A stretch of 64,000 bases of DNA from Branchiostoma lanceolatum (taxonomy: Eukaryota > Chordata > Leptocardii > Amphioxiformes > Branchiostomatidae), in contig NC_089730.1 in the NCBI RefSeq assembly GCF_035083965.1, forward strand, positions 19,228,742 to 19,292,741. The letters are read 5' to 3'. Positions 31,101 through 39,941 of the stretch are shown piece after piece. How positions within the stretch are numbered: position 1 is the stretch's first letter; each line of letters opens with the position of its first letter. The notes below the pieces were generated by a model. The model was not told the origin of the DNA and ran no database searches. It was given only the letters and a program-made list of their open reading frames with translations. The position numbers were made by a program, and so were the translations under genes.

Positions 31101-34100
31101 AAAGCCACAAATAAGGCGAAACTAGTCAGGTTGTGGGCTTGAATAAAGTTCTAAATGGGAACTATATGGCTACAGCGTCTTTCCAGAAGATATGGCATGA
31201 GGCTTAAGGTTGCCCACAACTATTCCCCCATTTCAGGACTTAATCTTAAGGTATATTACGGCCGTCTTGAGACAGCGTCAAAAGTTTCAATCGAGTTTGG
31301 AGCTGGAATCACCTCGGAACTTAATGAAAATATCAGGGATGGAGTCCCTGACGCTCCCTAGCGGTTACCCCAGGCCCTAACCAATCTTTTAAGGGATTAC
31401 TGGGGACTCCGCGATTTCATTACATTGTGCAGGACTCCAGAACTGGAGGGAAGGTATGAAGGCCTGCTGAAAGGATTTCACTGTTCCAGTGATGGCATAA
31501 TTATGGAGAGCCTTATAATAGCTGCTCTCTGAACACTGAACATATGGGTCATTAAAGAAAAGGGCAGGAAAAAATTCAAAGTAAAATGAATAAAATTACA
31601 AAATAAAATTCTCAGCGAAGGTAATGATGCTGTACCATCAATTAAAGACTGGTCTCCTGAACTCGACTAAATCTAGAAATTTCAAAAGAAATTCAAAAAC
31701 CTCACTTTGAAAACATGTTTGAAAGAAAAATGTCTTTCCTGACTGCACGTAATGTTAGTTCCTGTCATTTTCTTTCTGAACACGCAGCATTCTTTATGAC
31801 GGGTACTTACGGACTTTACTTCGCACCAAGTATTGACCATCCTGAAAGGTCCCTCCACATGCATACAAATACATAATATATACGTTACAGGTAAGCAAGG
31901 GGGTTATCATTTAGTCCTGGAGGTAAGTAATCACTGCTTCAGCAAGCCTGCCCCAGTTTTCTACCATCCTGTGGCCTTGAAAGCCCAGATTGTGGCCAGG
32001 GGTTCCACTCTAGTTCGCTGTTCTGCATTCTTAAAGACGATAAGGTATCTTTAAGCCACTTTGATCGAAAACTGTAAGGAAAAAAGGTCTCCTGTCATTC
32101 AGCATACAGTCCCAGGCAGTGCCATTTTCTTTCTGAACACGTCCAGCTTTCCAGATTACGGGTACTTACCTACAGACTTTATTTTGCACCTTGAAATATA
32201 TTGACCATCCTGAAAGTAAAAGGTTCCCCCACATGCATACAAAGTAATCAGCGCTACAGGGAGCCTGCCCTACTTTCGCACCAGCTGGTGGCCTTGGAGG
32301 CCTAGATTGTGGTCAGGGGTTCTACTCAGAGCTCTACAAAATGTAGTTTGCTGTTTTGCATCCCTGGATGACTGTAGAAAAAAGACAAATCATTGGCAGT
32401 CTGGTTTCTGGGTTGACAATTGACATCATTAAAAAGTGGTAGATAATCCCCTGTCATATCAATCTCTCCACAAATGTAGTAAATCTCAATACATACATAA
32501 AATGTACTTTCGGCCTGTGTTTTGTAGACATTTTCTCTTTATGACGATGCCAAGCCTTGCATCTGCTTGGAGATTAGTTAAGTAAAGATCAATGATAATT
32601 TATTTATTTGCAAACTCATGACTGAAGGCTAAATCTAAGGAAACACACACAATTTACTATAATAATACAAAAGGTAAACAAAAATGTTGTCTATACAATG
32701 TAGATCTATCTGATGTACATTACTGGGGGTTTGACCTCTTCTCATAGTATACAATCTTATAATGAATAATCCTACGTTTTTAATGAGTGGGTTTTGTGAT
32801 TCACTTAAGTAAGCTATCTAGTATTTTCCCCGAAATCAATAATAGAATTCCAATCAACAGATGCAATGATCATAACAGATATTAAGGATCATCATTAGGC
32901 ATGAGCCATTGAAAACCCCCAGCTTTATCTTGTGTAACCACCACCCTCCTGCTGGTGGGAATGGACGCTACAGAAACACACAATAACATGAAAGGTCACA
33001 GGATTTCTGCACGCAGATGCGGGCAAGCGACCACCCCCTGCACTACATGATCACAAATGACAGGGAAGAAGAAACTGGAAGGACATTACGTAACCACAAC
33101 CATCTTTCACTGCCGAAATGTAGAACTGAGAGACTTTCTGTACCAAGTGACGCTGCTCCACAACAAATCTCTTTAAGCATTAATGTCGAGTACCTCCGTA
33201 AAGATTACAAGCACTCTTATCTATGAATTTTAAGGACTTATATGGTATGTATTTTAGCATTTTGTAATAGTATTGCTGATTTTTCTAATAAGTCGTCTTC
33301 TCTTGAAAATTATGAATATTCTTAAAATCAATATTGTGTAAATTACTATTAATTAGCTGTAATTCAGACTGTTGTCTTGGCTGTCTGCTGAATGCTAATA
33401 AAGATCTTTTGACTTTGAGGATTTCTGCACGTACAGTGGGGAGAAGAGCACGTGAGAAGAGATACTGTTGCCAGGTCACTGATGCACAGGCCAACATGCA
33501 CCCAAGGAAGCTTTACCACTGCCCCACCCCCCTTTCCTCCCCTAATTTGTCTCTATGGGACTGTGGTAAAATTTCCTTGGGGACATGTTGGCTTTGGACT
33601 TGGAGCCCAGGTGCTGGATTCCAGGCTATAAATTAAACGTGACTATGATTAGTGTCAGGCGAAATGTCAACCTCGCACGTTGTTGCACTTTTTTTAATCA
33701 GGACATGCCTTTGATTGTGTGGTTTTCAATTTTTAAAAAAAGATAACAGGAGCCTTGGCTTTATGATATGAGAGTCAGGTCTGGCAACAGTTCTGATAAT
33801 TTGGACCTTAACACCTGTTATTGCGATACCAGAAAGTAAGAGTACTAGTATCTATGGAATTTTAATGGGGTTTAGGTTAACTTCAGTGTCGTCTGTTCTT
33901 TCACTTTCCCTTTTGACCTGCAATTTTGACCTGAAGCAACTTACACTTGTGCTCATGTAATTAAGATGTACTAAAAAGTGAACTAAAACAACCATGACAT
34001 TTTTGCTCTTTTAATTAGTATATACATGTACATTTACTGTACTGTACATCCAAGTACTAGTAAATGGTTGAAATATAGGATTTCCTAATTTCCAAGTAGA

Positions 34101-36447
34101 TGTAAGGATTAGGCTCATTCTCAGTGCCTGTTTTTGCAACATTCAATACTAGAAAGGTATACTGAATGTTACAAAACATGCATAAAACCCTTGAACTTCA
34201 GAAAATGATCATGGTACTTTCCAAACTGTTCCAAACCATTCAAAATCATTGGAAAATTCCTTGGCTATTGTTATAGAAAAAGAAGATCTTAGAGGAAGAA
34301 CTTTATAATTTTCACAAGACTTGTAACAGGTGCAATGTATGGCAACATATGTACAAGGCAGTTGAACAATGTGCATGTAAAGAACGAATCTACATTATGA
34401 ATGACAAAAAATACAATCTAACTCTGCATGCTAATACTGTAAAATATTATGCTGATTTTTCATTTCATTTCTTTATTTGTTTATACATAAATGCTGCTTA
34501 ATACCAATTTTCTTTAGATACTCAGTATTTTTGTATTGTTTATTCCAAGAACCAGGATCTTGATTTGGCCAGGCCTCAGGTATGTGGTGATAAAAGGGAG
34601 CCACAACAGGATGCTATGTTTGCGGTTGGGTGAAGGGTCGGCAGCACTGCTATGTCAATGTTTTAGTTAAAAGGTTCTAATGTTTATATTCTGATACTTA
34701 TGAGCCATAGTCCCCGACCCTCAGGCATGAGGATGGGACTACAGGTTTAAGGTAAGGTAATAAGCCGTATAGAACAGGGAAAAAACAACAACATATATAT
34801 AACACCCTCCTTTTTGGCAGTTTCTGAAAGTGACTTAAAATGTGGGCTTTTTTTAAGCATAAATTGAAGGGGCTCAAAACTGGAAGATTTTCACATTCAG
34901 ATCTGATTTTCAAACTGACATTTAGATGAACAGTGCCTACAGTACATCTTCTCAGGGCTTCTTGGTTGTTTTATATATGAGATTGGACAATTGAGCCCTG
35001 GGGAAGAAAAGAAACTGATGATGAATATTCCCCCAATCTACTACCAGAATATTGCTGCGGTGGAAGATGGGATTTGCCTGTATTCCATCCATTCACTATG
35101 ATTCAGTGTCGATCTTGTGAAATATTCCTGAGATTTGAATGAACAGTGGACCTACAGCAGAGAGCTACTGGTCTTCTTGGTTGTATAATTATATATTGAT
35201 ATATTAAAGAATGTTGGACTATTTCATCCTTGGGGTTCAGATGGATGAAACATGTCTTTATTGCAGCCTCCGATGCAGACTCCTCCCGGCTGTTTTCTTT
35301 TTCAAGTTATTGTTTTTATACTATTACATTTTTTTTCCAATTGCTGCCTGGCCAACAACAAGAAAAAAATTAAATAGTAAAACTGGAACTTGAAAAATGA
35401 AAACAGCCTGAAGGAGTCTGCAATGGAGGCTATCTTTATTGAATATTCCGTGAGATGTCAAACTCAAATGGAGAGAATTAAGATGGATAGAGGGTTTTTT
35501 ATCAAACTGGCAATCTTGTTTAATCCCTCCTAATGCTGAGACTAAGGGCGTAGTGCCACCGCAGCTACCTGCTTGACAAACAAACCCTGTATTTGCAGGT
35601 GCTACTTGAATTTCACGAGTACATAAAAACCCTTCTCCTCCCCATTCTCTGTGTCTGGCACTTCCGAGGCAATGCACTCTTCTATAAATTTACCTGGCGG
35701 TGTGGCGCAGTTAATGGTGTTTTTCTGTGACACTGGGCTGTGATCCTCTCCAAGCAGAGGTTGGTGGGGGAAATTGGGACCTTCTTAATCATATAACGTT
35801 AATCACTTGACTTGTGATATGTCCTGTTTTCTGTCTGCAGATTTTGGTAGGGCATGTGGGCCGAAATGATCAATCAACCTCTGCTTGGAGAGTACGCCAT
35901 GAAACCTTTCTACCGTGTTCCTCCATAATTCAAGCGGCAAACAGCCCAGCTATGCCCGCTATGTGCTCACGGAGAGTGGAAAATAATTTGCACATATCGC
36001 TTGACACGTCCGATAAAACAAAACACTGCACAGCGCGGCACGGTGCGTTAGGCAGACAGGTATAACGGTAATACTTACACACCTGTGAACCGAACAGGTG
36101 TCAGGAGAACACGCAGGTGAGAGAAACGCCAGGTAACGGCACCTGGGAGGATAACGGAGCGATTCGGGAGGACAATATCGGTTACCATGGCAACGGATAA
36201 CCGTTAGGCAGGGATATCGTATAAGAGGCGTTGCGTGTGCGGGGAGATGGTTTTTGCAACATGCGAGTTTTTTGGGCTGCGGTTTCAAGTCGTTGCACCA
36301 AGGAGTGGAACGCGCACCAACCTTCTGCAGATCCACCGTGTCTTCCCGCTCCTCCCCCTCGGCCGGAGGCGCGACCTCGCCCGACAGGGAGCCGGGGATC
36401 TCCCGCACGATGGCCGTGGAGAAGGTTCCGTAGCTGCGGTCCGCCAT
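16038..36447 (-). CDS. DDAH-family protein with degraded active site (probable pseudoenzyme), complete, 7 exons
   Basis: DDAH hydrolyses asymmetric dimethylarginine to citrulline and dimethylamine. Exons (- strand) are 36447-36322, 28314-28141, 22734-22629, 21732-21587, 19988-19878, 19402-19274 and 16139-16038. All have GT-AG ends and compatible phases and give 297 codons (human DDAH1 has 285). The family fold is clear: TLRTLGLRVI, FITRP..PDRRKE, ATLDG.DVLFTGREFFV, LSMAGPD and VHRTQEE. Key positions are changed, using human DDAH1 numbering recalled from memory. Asp73 is Gly72, Glu78 is Ala77, Arg145 is Ser, catalytic His173 is Pro195 and catalytic Cys274 is Ala292. Asp79, Arg98 and Asp127 remain. 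Exon 4 carries an insertion of about 21 basic and proline-rich residues. An intron after residue 42 is absent from the second DDAH gene. The intact frame over 7 exons argues against a simple pseudogene. Confidence 0.88.
16945..19273 (-). repeat. Tandem array built from DDAH-like exon 6 and its splice donor
   Basis: Eleven extra copies of the 3' part of exon 6 with the following donor (reading ...CACAGAG|GTGGGT on the - strand) lie in intron 6. Copies sit at about 16948, 17111, 17218, 17405, 17565, 17673, 17781, 17889, 18049, 18157 and 18265, with the real exon at 19274. They are separated by one or more 27-bp units made from GACTGTGTGTTTGTGAAC, a stretch of exon 6 itself, plus TGTTGTATA. Between 18310 and 19255 there are about 35 uninterrupted 27-bp units. 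Units differ at two sites (AAA/AGA and TAT/TTT). Confidence 0.95.
18310..19255. repeat. 27-bp minisatellite core, ~35 units
   Basis: A homogeneous stretch of the array with period exactly 27 (nine codons), so frames on both strands stay open for hundreds of codons. On the - strand the exon 6 frame reads on as repeats of CVFVNCCID. I treat these as repeat-generated frames and not as genes. Confidence 0.95.
19274..19402 (-). CDS. DDAH-like exon 6
   Basis: 43 codons in phase 0-0. The acceptor is TTACCACAG|CAA and the donor is GAG|GTGGGT. It encodes CLPEDSAVDCVFVNGSLVHR and then TQEEIPKSTE, matching the human stretch [21 protein letters not shown]. Its 3' half is the source of the adjoining array. 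Confidence 0.9.
19878..19988 (-). CDS. DDAH-like exon 5
   Basis: 37 codons in phase 0-0. The acceptor is TTGCCCAG|GTG and the donor is GAA|GTAAGG. DRPLQSYLSMAGPDIIA aligns with human GLHLKSFCSMAGPNLIA, which puts Pro at the catalytic His. Its 5' part seeds the 128-bp array upstream. Confidence 0.9.
19921..20838 (-). repeat. 128-bp tandem array carrying DDAH-like exon 5 acceptor
   Basis: Seven copies (marker GATGTACAGGGACGTCACCT at 19971, 20099, 20227, 20356, 20484, 20612 and 20740) with a period of 128-129 bp. Each copy has the exon 5 acceptor (...CAG|GTGACGTCCCTGTAC) and about 55 coding bases. It then diverges into CATATATGG and runs to an in-frame TGA. The first copy is the real exon. Confidence 0.93.
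20843..21313 (-). mobile_element. LINE 3' fragment with reverse-transcriptase C-terminus
   Basis: The - strand frame 21313-21038 encodes a typical non-LTR retrotransposon C-terminal tail, including GSLQYQGPLLWNKL and TSAFRNRL. An A/T-rich 3' end follows (TTTATTTATTTTACC on the + strand at 20865-20882). It is inserted in DDAH-like intron 4 beside a Penelope fragment. Confidence 0.75.
21314..21575 (-). mobile_element. Penelope-like element 3' fragment
   Basis: GTTAGACATCCAGGTAATAA and the following 250 bp match the 3' end of the element at 53364 (for example GCATCCACTACTTTTTGTCA versus GCATCCACTACTTTTCGTCA). The hammerhead-like core is altered here (CTGACAA in place of CTGACGA). Confidence 0.8.
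21587..21732 (-). CDS. DDAH-like exon 4 with basic insertion
   Basis: 146 nt, phase 1 to 0. The acceptor is ATAAAAG|GC and the donor is CAG|GTGGGA. It begins with the family motif GREFFV. It then has an insertion of about 21 residues (NNNAPQSPTRRTPRKKEK and PAP) before NDAGARLLARVFPDF, which realigns with human NQRGAEILADTFKDY. Human Arg145 is Ser here. The insert resembles a basic nuclear-localisation-type patch, though that is only a suggestion. Confidence 0.88.
22029..22105 (-). pseudogene. Duplicate of the start of DDAH-like exon 4
   Basis: This stretch repeats about 75 bp of exon 4 and its acceptor from 21681-21763, 342 bp away. It has a good acceptor (polypyrimidine, AACAG|GC) and encodes REFSVRVTDINNNAPQ, then IVKS and a stop. 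It looks like a partial tandem duplication that could only serve as a poison exon. Confidence 0.75.
22395..22575. repeat. Minisatellite, ~40 bp, GAATTTAGCGTAGAGCGTAG
   Basis: Four to five units of TTTAGCGTAGAGCGT with variable GC-rich spacers. It lies about 55 bp downstream of the DDAH-like exon 3 donor but does not copy that exon. Confidence 0.75.
22629..22734 (-). CDS. DDAH-like exon 3
   Basis: 106 nt, phase 0 to 1. The acceptor is CTACCCAG|CTG and the donor is ACTG|GTAAGT. It encodes KEVLEKQLGVGNVAELRDLE and then ATLDGRDVLFTG. Asp127 of the human enzyme is kept (LDG), while GGD is GRD. Confidence 0.9.
22915..23040 (-). mobile_element. SINE family B fragment
   Basis: Shares GATAAGTGTGTTGGGTTCTT and TTACGTGCAGAGGTTTGACG with the copy at 37320-37625. 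It lies directly beside the 5S-like SINE. Confidence 0.65.
23041..23325 (+). mobile_element. 5S rRNA-derived SINE
   Basis: 23041-23162 resembles 5S rRNA along its length: CTACGGCC start, GATCTCGGAAGTTAAGCAAC, GTGCTTGGATGGGCGACC and GCTGTAGCC end. It is followed by an unrelated body and an (ATT)n tail at 23308-23322. The body motif (GGGACGTAAAA-GGGGTC) recurs at 61990, which marks a mobile family and not a 5S gene. Confidence 0.75.
24540..27335. repeat. 454-bp satellite in DDAH-like intron 2
   Basis: The marker ATGTTGCTGCTGTAAATGTC begins at 25417, 25871, 26325 and 26779 and, slightly changed, at 27233. The period is exactly 454 bp with near-identical copies. A diverged, larger first unit starts near 24550. 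Each unit contains inverted TGACGTCTTTTTC and GAAAAGACGTCA. There is no coding potential. Confidence 0.95.
27978..28095. repeat. Dispersed repeat, second copy
   Basis: Matches 13165-13320 in order (AGATCTCCAA, GTGCATACCTGGGGTG, AAACCCACTG). It ends 46 bp before the DDAH-like exon 2 donor. Confidence 0.55.
28141..28314 (-). CDS. DDAH-like exon 2
   Basis: 58 codons in phase 0-0. The acceptor is TTTTTCCAG|GCC and the donor is GAG|GTGAAC. ECPGCACVADTAVV aligns with the enzyme's LPDCVFVEDVAVV, so Asp73 and Glu78 are Gly and Ala. FITRP and PDRRKE keep the Arg98 position. The upstream boundary is an intron that the canonical DDAH exon lacks. Confidence 0.9.
28780..30970. repeat. Diverged tandem array, ~340-365 bp, in DDAH-like intron 1
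   Basis: Units share TGAACTGAGATGCTCCTATG, GATTTTTACACCAGCGATAT and GGCAACGCATCCCTC.CAGTC. They also share GACCAGGTCTTCGATTGTCT (anchors near 29590, 29847, 30212, 30551 and 30921). Copies are clearly older than the 454-bp satellite. A Penelope-like palindrome at 29040-29310 interrupts it. Confidence 0.8.
29080..29310. mobile_element. Palindromic Penelope-type terminal remnant
   Basis: GACTGTCTCTGTCATCTTCT on the left and AGAAGATGACAGAGACAGTC on the right are perfect inverted copies. Each is followed outward by CA(A/T)TGAAA.GTTGGC-like or CATCGAAACGTCGGC. The GAAACGTC end and 6-bp GATGAC/GTCATC stem recall the hammerhead-like terminus of Penelope elements. Confidence 0.5.
31730..32400. repeat. 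Two-copy direct repeat, ~360 bp
   Basis: CATTTTCTTTCTGAACACG, CGGGTACTTAC, TTGACCATCCTGAAAG and CCACATGCATACAAA occur in the same order in both halves (about 31766-31875 and 32121-32245). It is intronic and I see no gene in it. Confidence 0.65.
32401..34915. other. DDAH-like intron 1, no gene seen
   Basis: AT-rich intron with a fragment of a dispersed repeat at 34310-34440 (TTGTAACAGGTGCAATGTAT) that recurs near 50795 and 61618. The family AGCCTGGA/TCCAGGCT is represented at 33610-33635. Confidence 0.4.
34915..35250. repeat. Two-copy tandem repeat, ~220 bp
   Basis: ATGAACAGTG-CCTACAG and CTTCTTGGTTGT occur at about 34925 and 35140, followed in each by a related TTGGAC-ATT stretch. Confidence 0.5.
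35257..35455. mobile_element. Hairpin MITE, ~200 bp
   Basis: CTTTATTGCAGCCTCCGATGC, GGCTGTTTTC and TTTTTCAAGTT on the left are inverted in AACTTGAAAAA, GAAAACAGCC and ATGGAGGCTATCTTTATTG on the right. The two arms nearly meet. Confidence 0.65.
36181..36194. promoter_or_regulatory. Perfect palindromic X-box (RFX site)
   Basis: GTTACCATGGCAAC fits the RFX consensus GTNRCC-N(0-3)-RGYAAC exactly with a 2-bp spacer. It lies 128 bp inside intron 1 of the DDAH-like gene, close to its first exon. RFX factors drive ciliary genes in animals. Function is inferred from sequence only. Confidence 0.5.
36322..36447 (-). CDS. DDAH-like exon 1
   Basis: 42 codons from ATG, donor AAG|GTTGGT, phase 0. MADRSYGTFSTAIVREIPGS parallels MAAYGRYHTAVVRGIPDS of the second DDAH gene, which supports this start. 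The rest (EVAPPAEGEEREDTVDLQK) is acidic and family-divergent. Confidence 0.88.
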
Positions 36448-37319
36448 GTTCGGGCTGTAGCGCGGCGTCAGGATCGGATATCAGCGTCTGTTGTTGGCGG
36501 CTGGAGGAGCGAACTGTCAGGGGTGGACCGTTATGTGTGCGGTAGGGGGAGCGAACTGTTAGGGGAGATCCGTTATTTGTAAGGAGGTGGGCTGTATTTA
36601 ATTAAAACGCGCGACGCTATTTTTGTACAATCCATCTTGAGCGTTATCTTGATTCATGATCATTCATGAATGGGAATGCTACTTCACAGTAGCAGTAAAC
36701 AAGCGATGAATAGGTGATTATTCTTGGATGATCGAAATGTCTGAAAACAGTAGGGGGCATGGCGAACATAGTGATTATAGGTCATTATACTGAAAAGAAT
36801 TTCGGATAGAAATTTTGCAATGTTTTATTGTTAACTTTATTGAACACTAAGTGACTGACGGGCACGTTTTGTCTACTTTTGCCATTAATGCGTTGCCTTT
36901 CATTTTGGGACGCAATGCGAAAAGGGAATAGACTGGAAAAATTGCAACAACAGAGAGGTCTGTCACAAAATTAAAGAAAAAAATGAAAGGGACAATTGGA
37001 AGCAAAGCCACTTCTTCCCCGTTCGATCCTTAATTCCGAAATCCTGACCGTCTCCTTATCACTGTAATCAGTTTGAAACTGAGAGTGAAACACGGACGGG
37101 CGACATTCTTTTGTCCTGCTGCTCAAGCACACAATGAACGGTCCCTAAGTGATTCTAACGTACCGTAACTGAACAACTACTACACCTCCAGACTGCAGAG
37201 GTCATTGACCCCAGAAGAGCCGAAGACATTGTAAATTCAGCACCATATTTTTAGTTTCAAGGCATCGTCATTTGAGGTGAAGCATGATGCTTTTTCAAGT
37301 AGCTACTAAGAAGTAGTGC

Positions 37320-37625
37320 AATGAATGCGGCTTCGCCACGGCTCGCGTTTTGGGCCAAGCACACCGGATCCCCCTACCCTTCTCGATAAGTGTGTTGGGT
37401 TCTTTTACGTGCAGAGGTTTGACGCTTGAGGCTAGCTTACGCCTGAATGTCCCTCATACAGGGGGCCGCCTGCTTTACGTCACCATCCGAAATGACGAAT
37501 GCAATCCCTTACAACATGTCCGGGCTAGAGTCGACCACTAGAATCGAACTCGGACCCTAGGATCCACAGAATTTGATCCAGATGGCGAAGCAGCGAGGTT
37601 GCGTTACCGCTTGCGCCACGGGGAC
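37320..37625 (-). mobile_element. tRNA-derived SINE (family B)
   Basis: Read on the - strand, the head is GTCCCCGTGGCGCAAGCGGT followed by a box-B-like GAGTTCGATTC. The body has GGATTGCATTCGTCATTTCG and AAAGAACCCAACACACTTAT. Copies or fragments lie at 22915, 39061 and 48060. Confidence 0.75.
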
Positions 37626-37629
37626 AAAT

Positions 37630-38060
37630 ATGCGTACACATGAATGTATACTAATATACGAAGCCTTCCAATTTGCCTCCAGGCCGCGTTTTCAATTGGA
37701 GTTTTGCGATTGCTCCGGCTTTGTAATAACTAGCTGTCTCTTCCTGATGTCGTTTTTGAAATTGTGGTGTTTCTTTTATTGCTGCCGCCGCTTTTATTGC
37801 TGCCACCGTTTTAACGCTGGAATTGTTTTTATTGTTCTCGTTTTCTGATTGCTGTCGTTTTAATGCTGTCTGTCTGTCTGATCGTCGTTTCTGATTGTTG
37901 TCGTTTTATTGCTGTCGTTTTATAGCTGTTCTTTCATTGCAATAGGCATTATCTGATTGTTATTATTTCCTATTATCGCTTTCATGAGTATCACTTTCTT
38001 GTTGTTATTTTCCCTTCTGCTCATTTGTAACGAAAGGTGTCGTTTGATTTCCTACTTCCT
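37630..38060. other. TTTTATTGCTGTCG-rich low-complexity stretch
   Basis: Repeated short variants of TCGTTTTATTGCTG across 37750-37930. I see no gene. Confidence 0.45.
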
Positions 38061-38069
38061 GTCGTTTAT

Positions 38070-38232
38070 CGATATTTGAACATGTACATAGCGGTATTAA
38101 TTAGTACTTAGATGTAGTAAGATATGAAATTTCTGTTACCACTGTAACTATTCTTCCGCTTGTCACCATGACCTGTACTTAGCTCATCAGAGCATAGACG
38201 TGCAATAAAAGTCATTCATTCATTCATTCATT
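38070..38232 (+). mobile_element. LINE 3' end with (CATT)n tail
   Basis: ACCTGTACTTAGCTCATCAG, then GTGCAATAAAAGTCATTCATTC, the form of a non-LTR element 3' end with a short tandem tail. No coding part is left. Confidence 0.5.
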
Positions 38233-39060
38233 ATTTACATGAGGCCGCGGAAGCAACCACAAAACAGTGCATACGTTATTCCAAGGCGGTTCAAATATTT
38301 TAACCTCCTTGGTTATTCTACAATCACATCATGCCGGTGGCAAGACAATATTCAATAGGACAACACAAGAATTTCTCGTCCCTGTTTGAGTGAAGGCAAA
38401 TCCCCGGTTGCCTATTGGATGCTGCCTTGCTGGTAGTCACTAATATATCTGCTTGGATATTGCATACGTAATAAATACAAGCTTAACTAGACATACCGCG
38501 CCCTTAATCAAAATACAACAGACCAATGTTTTGTCTTATACCTTTATTCTCCCCACCGCTACAAGATTTTGCAAATAGGGCTCAGTTGCTAGTAAAAAAC
38601 GATTCGAAAAAAAATGTTAGTCAATCAATCGAAAGAAATATCTACGTCGAACTTCGTAACAGTAATGTTAGAACATGGTCACTCGGCCAGTTATGCAGCA
38701 TTTGCTGAATGGTGATCATGATTATCTATGACCAATATTACACCAATATTACACCTTAGTGTGAAAGGAAAAAGGCAGGTATACTGTCAGCTCGATCAAT
38801 GATAGACTAATCTAAAACTCTAAGATCTATCTTCAGCAGGGTCTCTTCCTGTTTGGGCCGGGGTTATCCAGTCAGGACCATTGCCACCGGGTCTAATCGG
38901 TCCCTGAGGAAAACGAGAAGTTGTGTAAGTCTTTCAATCTACCCAGCACATGTATTTCATGTATGTTTATCTATTTGTTTATTCAGATTTACCACATTTT
39001 TGGAAGGATTGACATAACAGGTGAACTATCACCTTTCAAGATGTCAACCCAGATCAGACT

Positions 39061-39212
39061 GTAAGGTTGGACCATCGCACACCGGGGCATGCCCCTACTC
39101 CTTTTCGAAAGGTGTGGTGGGTTCTTTTTACGTGCGCGGGGTTTGGCTCTCCTCAAACACGGGACCTCCATTTAACGTCCTTTCCGAGGGACGTGTGTAC
39201 TTGTGTCCATCC
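39061..39212 (-). mobile_element. SINE family B fragment
   Basis: CGCACACCGGGGC, GGTGTGGTGGGTTCTTTTTA and CGTGCGCGGGGTTTG parallel 37350-37430 in the same orientation, with many changes. Confidence 0.5.
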
Positions 39213-39738
39213 GTTTAAAAAGCTGTGGGATGTCTGATCGATACAAAGTCTTTGTTAATATATTTTTCCATCACCATTGCTTTTTATAATTTTTTTGTCT
39301 TTTCTAAAGTTCAGTATTTCGAGCACGTTGTGCACTTTTCTCTATCTTTTATCTTTCTACTGCAACTTATGATGAAATCCTTTATTCCCCAATCGCTAAA
39401 ACTGCTCTACCACACTGACTGCTGATACCACAAGTTTTGTTTTACTGTACTGTGTTACGGATGAACATTGAGCCACTAATGTAACTCCACTGCTGGAACT
39501 GTCAAGTTGTTGAAATTGCTAATGTATAAGTGAAACTTAACTTGGTGTCTTATTTTTAATCTGTTCGTGCAAGTTATGTTGAAACTTAATGTTATAGTCA
39601 ATATTTTACATGGTGAATTTTACTAATCATGAGCCCCTTTGTAAATGATGACGCACTTCATGTGCATATTTCTATGAAATTGTCACGTGCAAAGTCATGA
39701 GAAATAAAACTAAATCTGACTGAATCTGCAAGATGCAA

Positions 39739-39941
39739 TCATGACGTTATGATAAAACTAGTGCGTGGCTCAGAACTAGAGTCGTCCTTACCACCAGGGT
39801 CACCGTTGGCTCCCACTAGTTCCTCCTCCAGCTCCTCAAGCTCGTCCTCCACTTGACCCAAGGCGGCATCTTCCTCCACTTCATTCATCTTCTTCTCCAG
39901 CTCGCCTGCCGGCCCCTGGAGAGTAGCCACGAAGGCGTCTC
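39739..39941 (-). CDS. Secreted-protein exon 3
   Basis: Acceptor TTTTCATAG|GA. Encodes an acidic helix rich in EE/EL (QVEDELEELEEELVGANGDP). It may end at TGA (39739-39741) or splice at the strong donor GGTG|GTAAGG (39792), which would keep phase 1 and imply another exon to the left. Confidence 0.6.

Noticed and set aside
31155..31361. 68-codon ORF as a gene
   Set aside because: Isolated, in an intron of the DDAH-like gene, with no recognisable motif and no splice partner.
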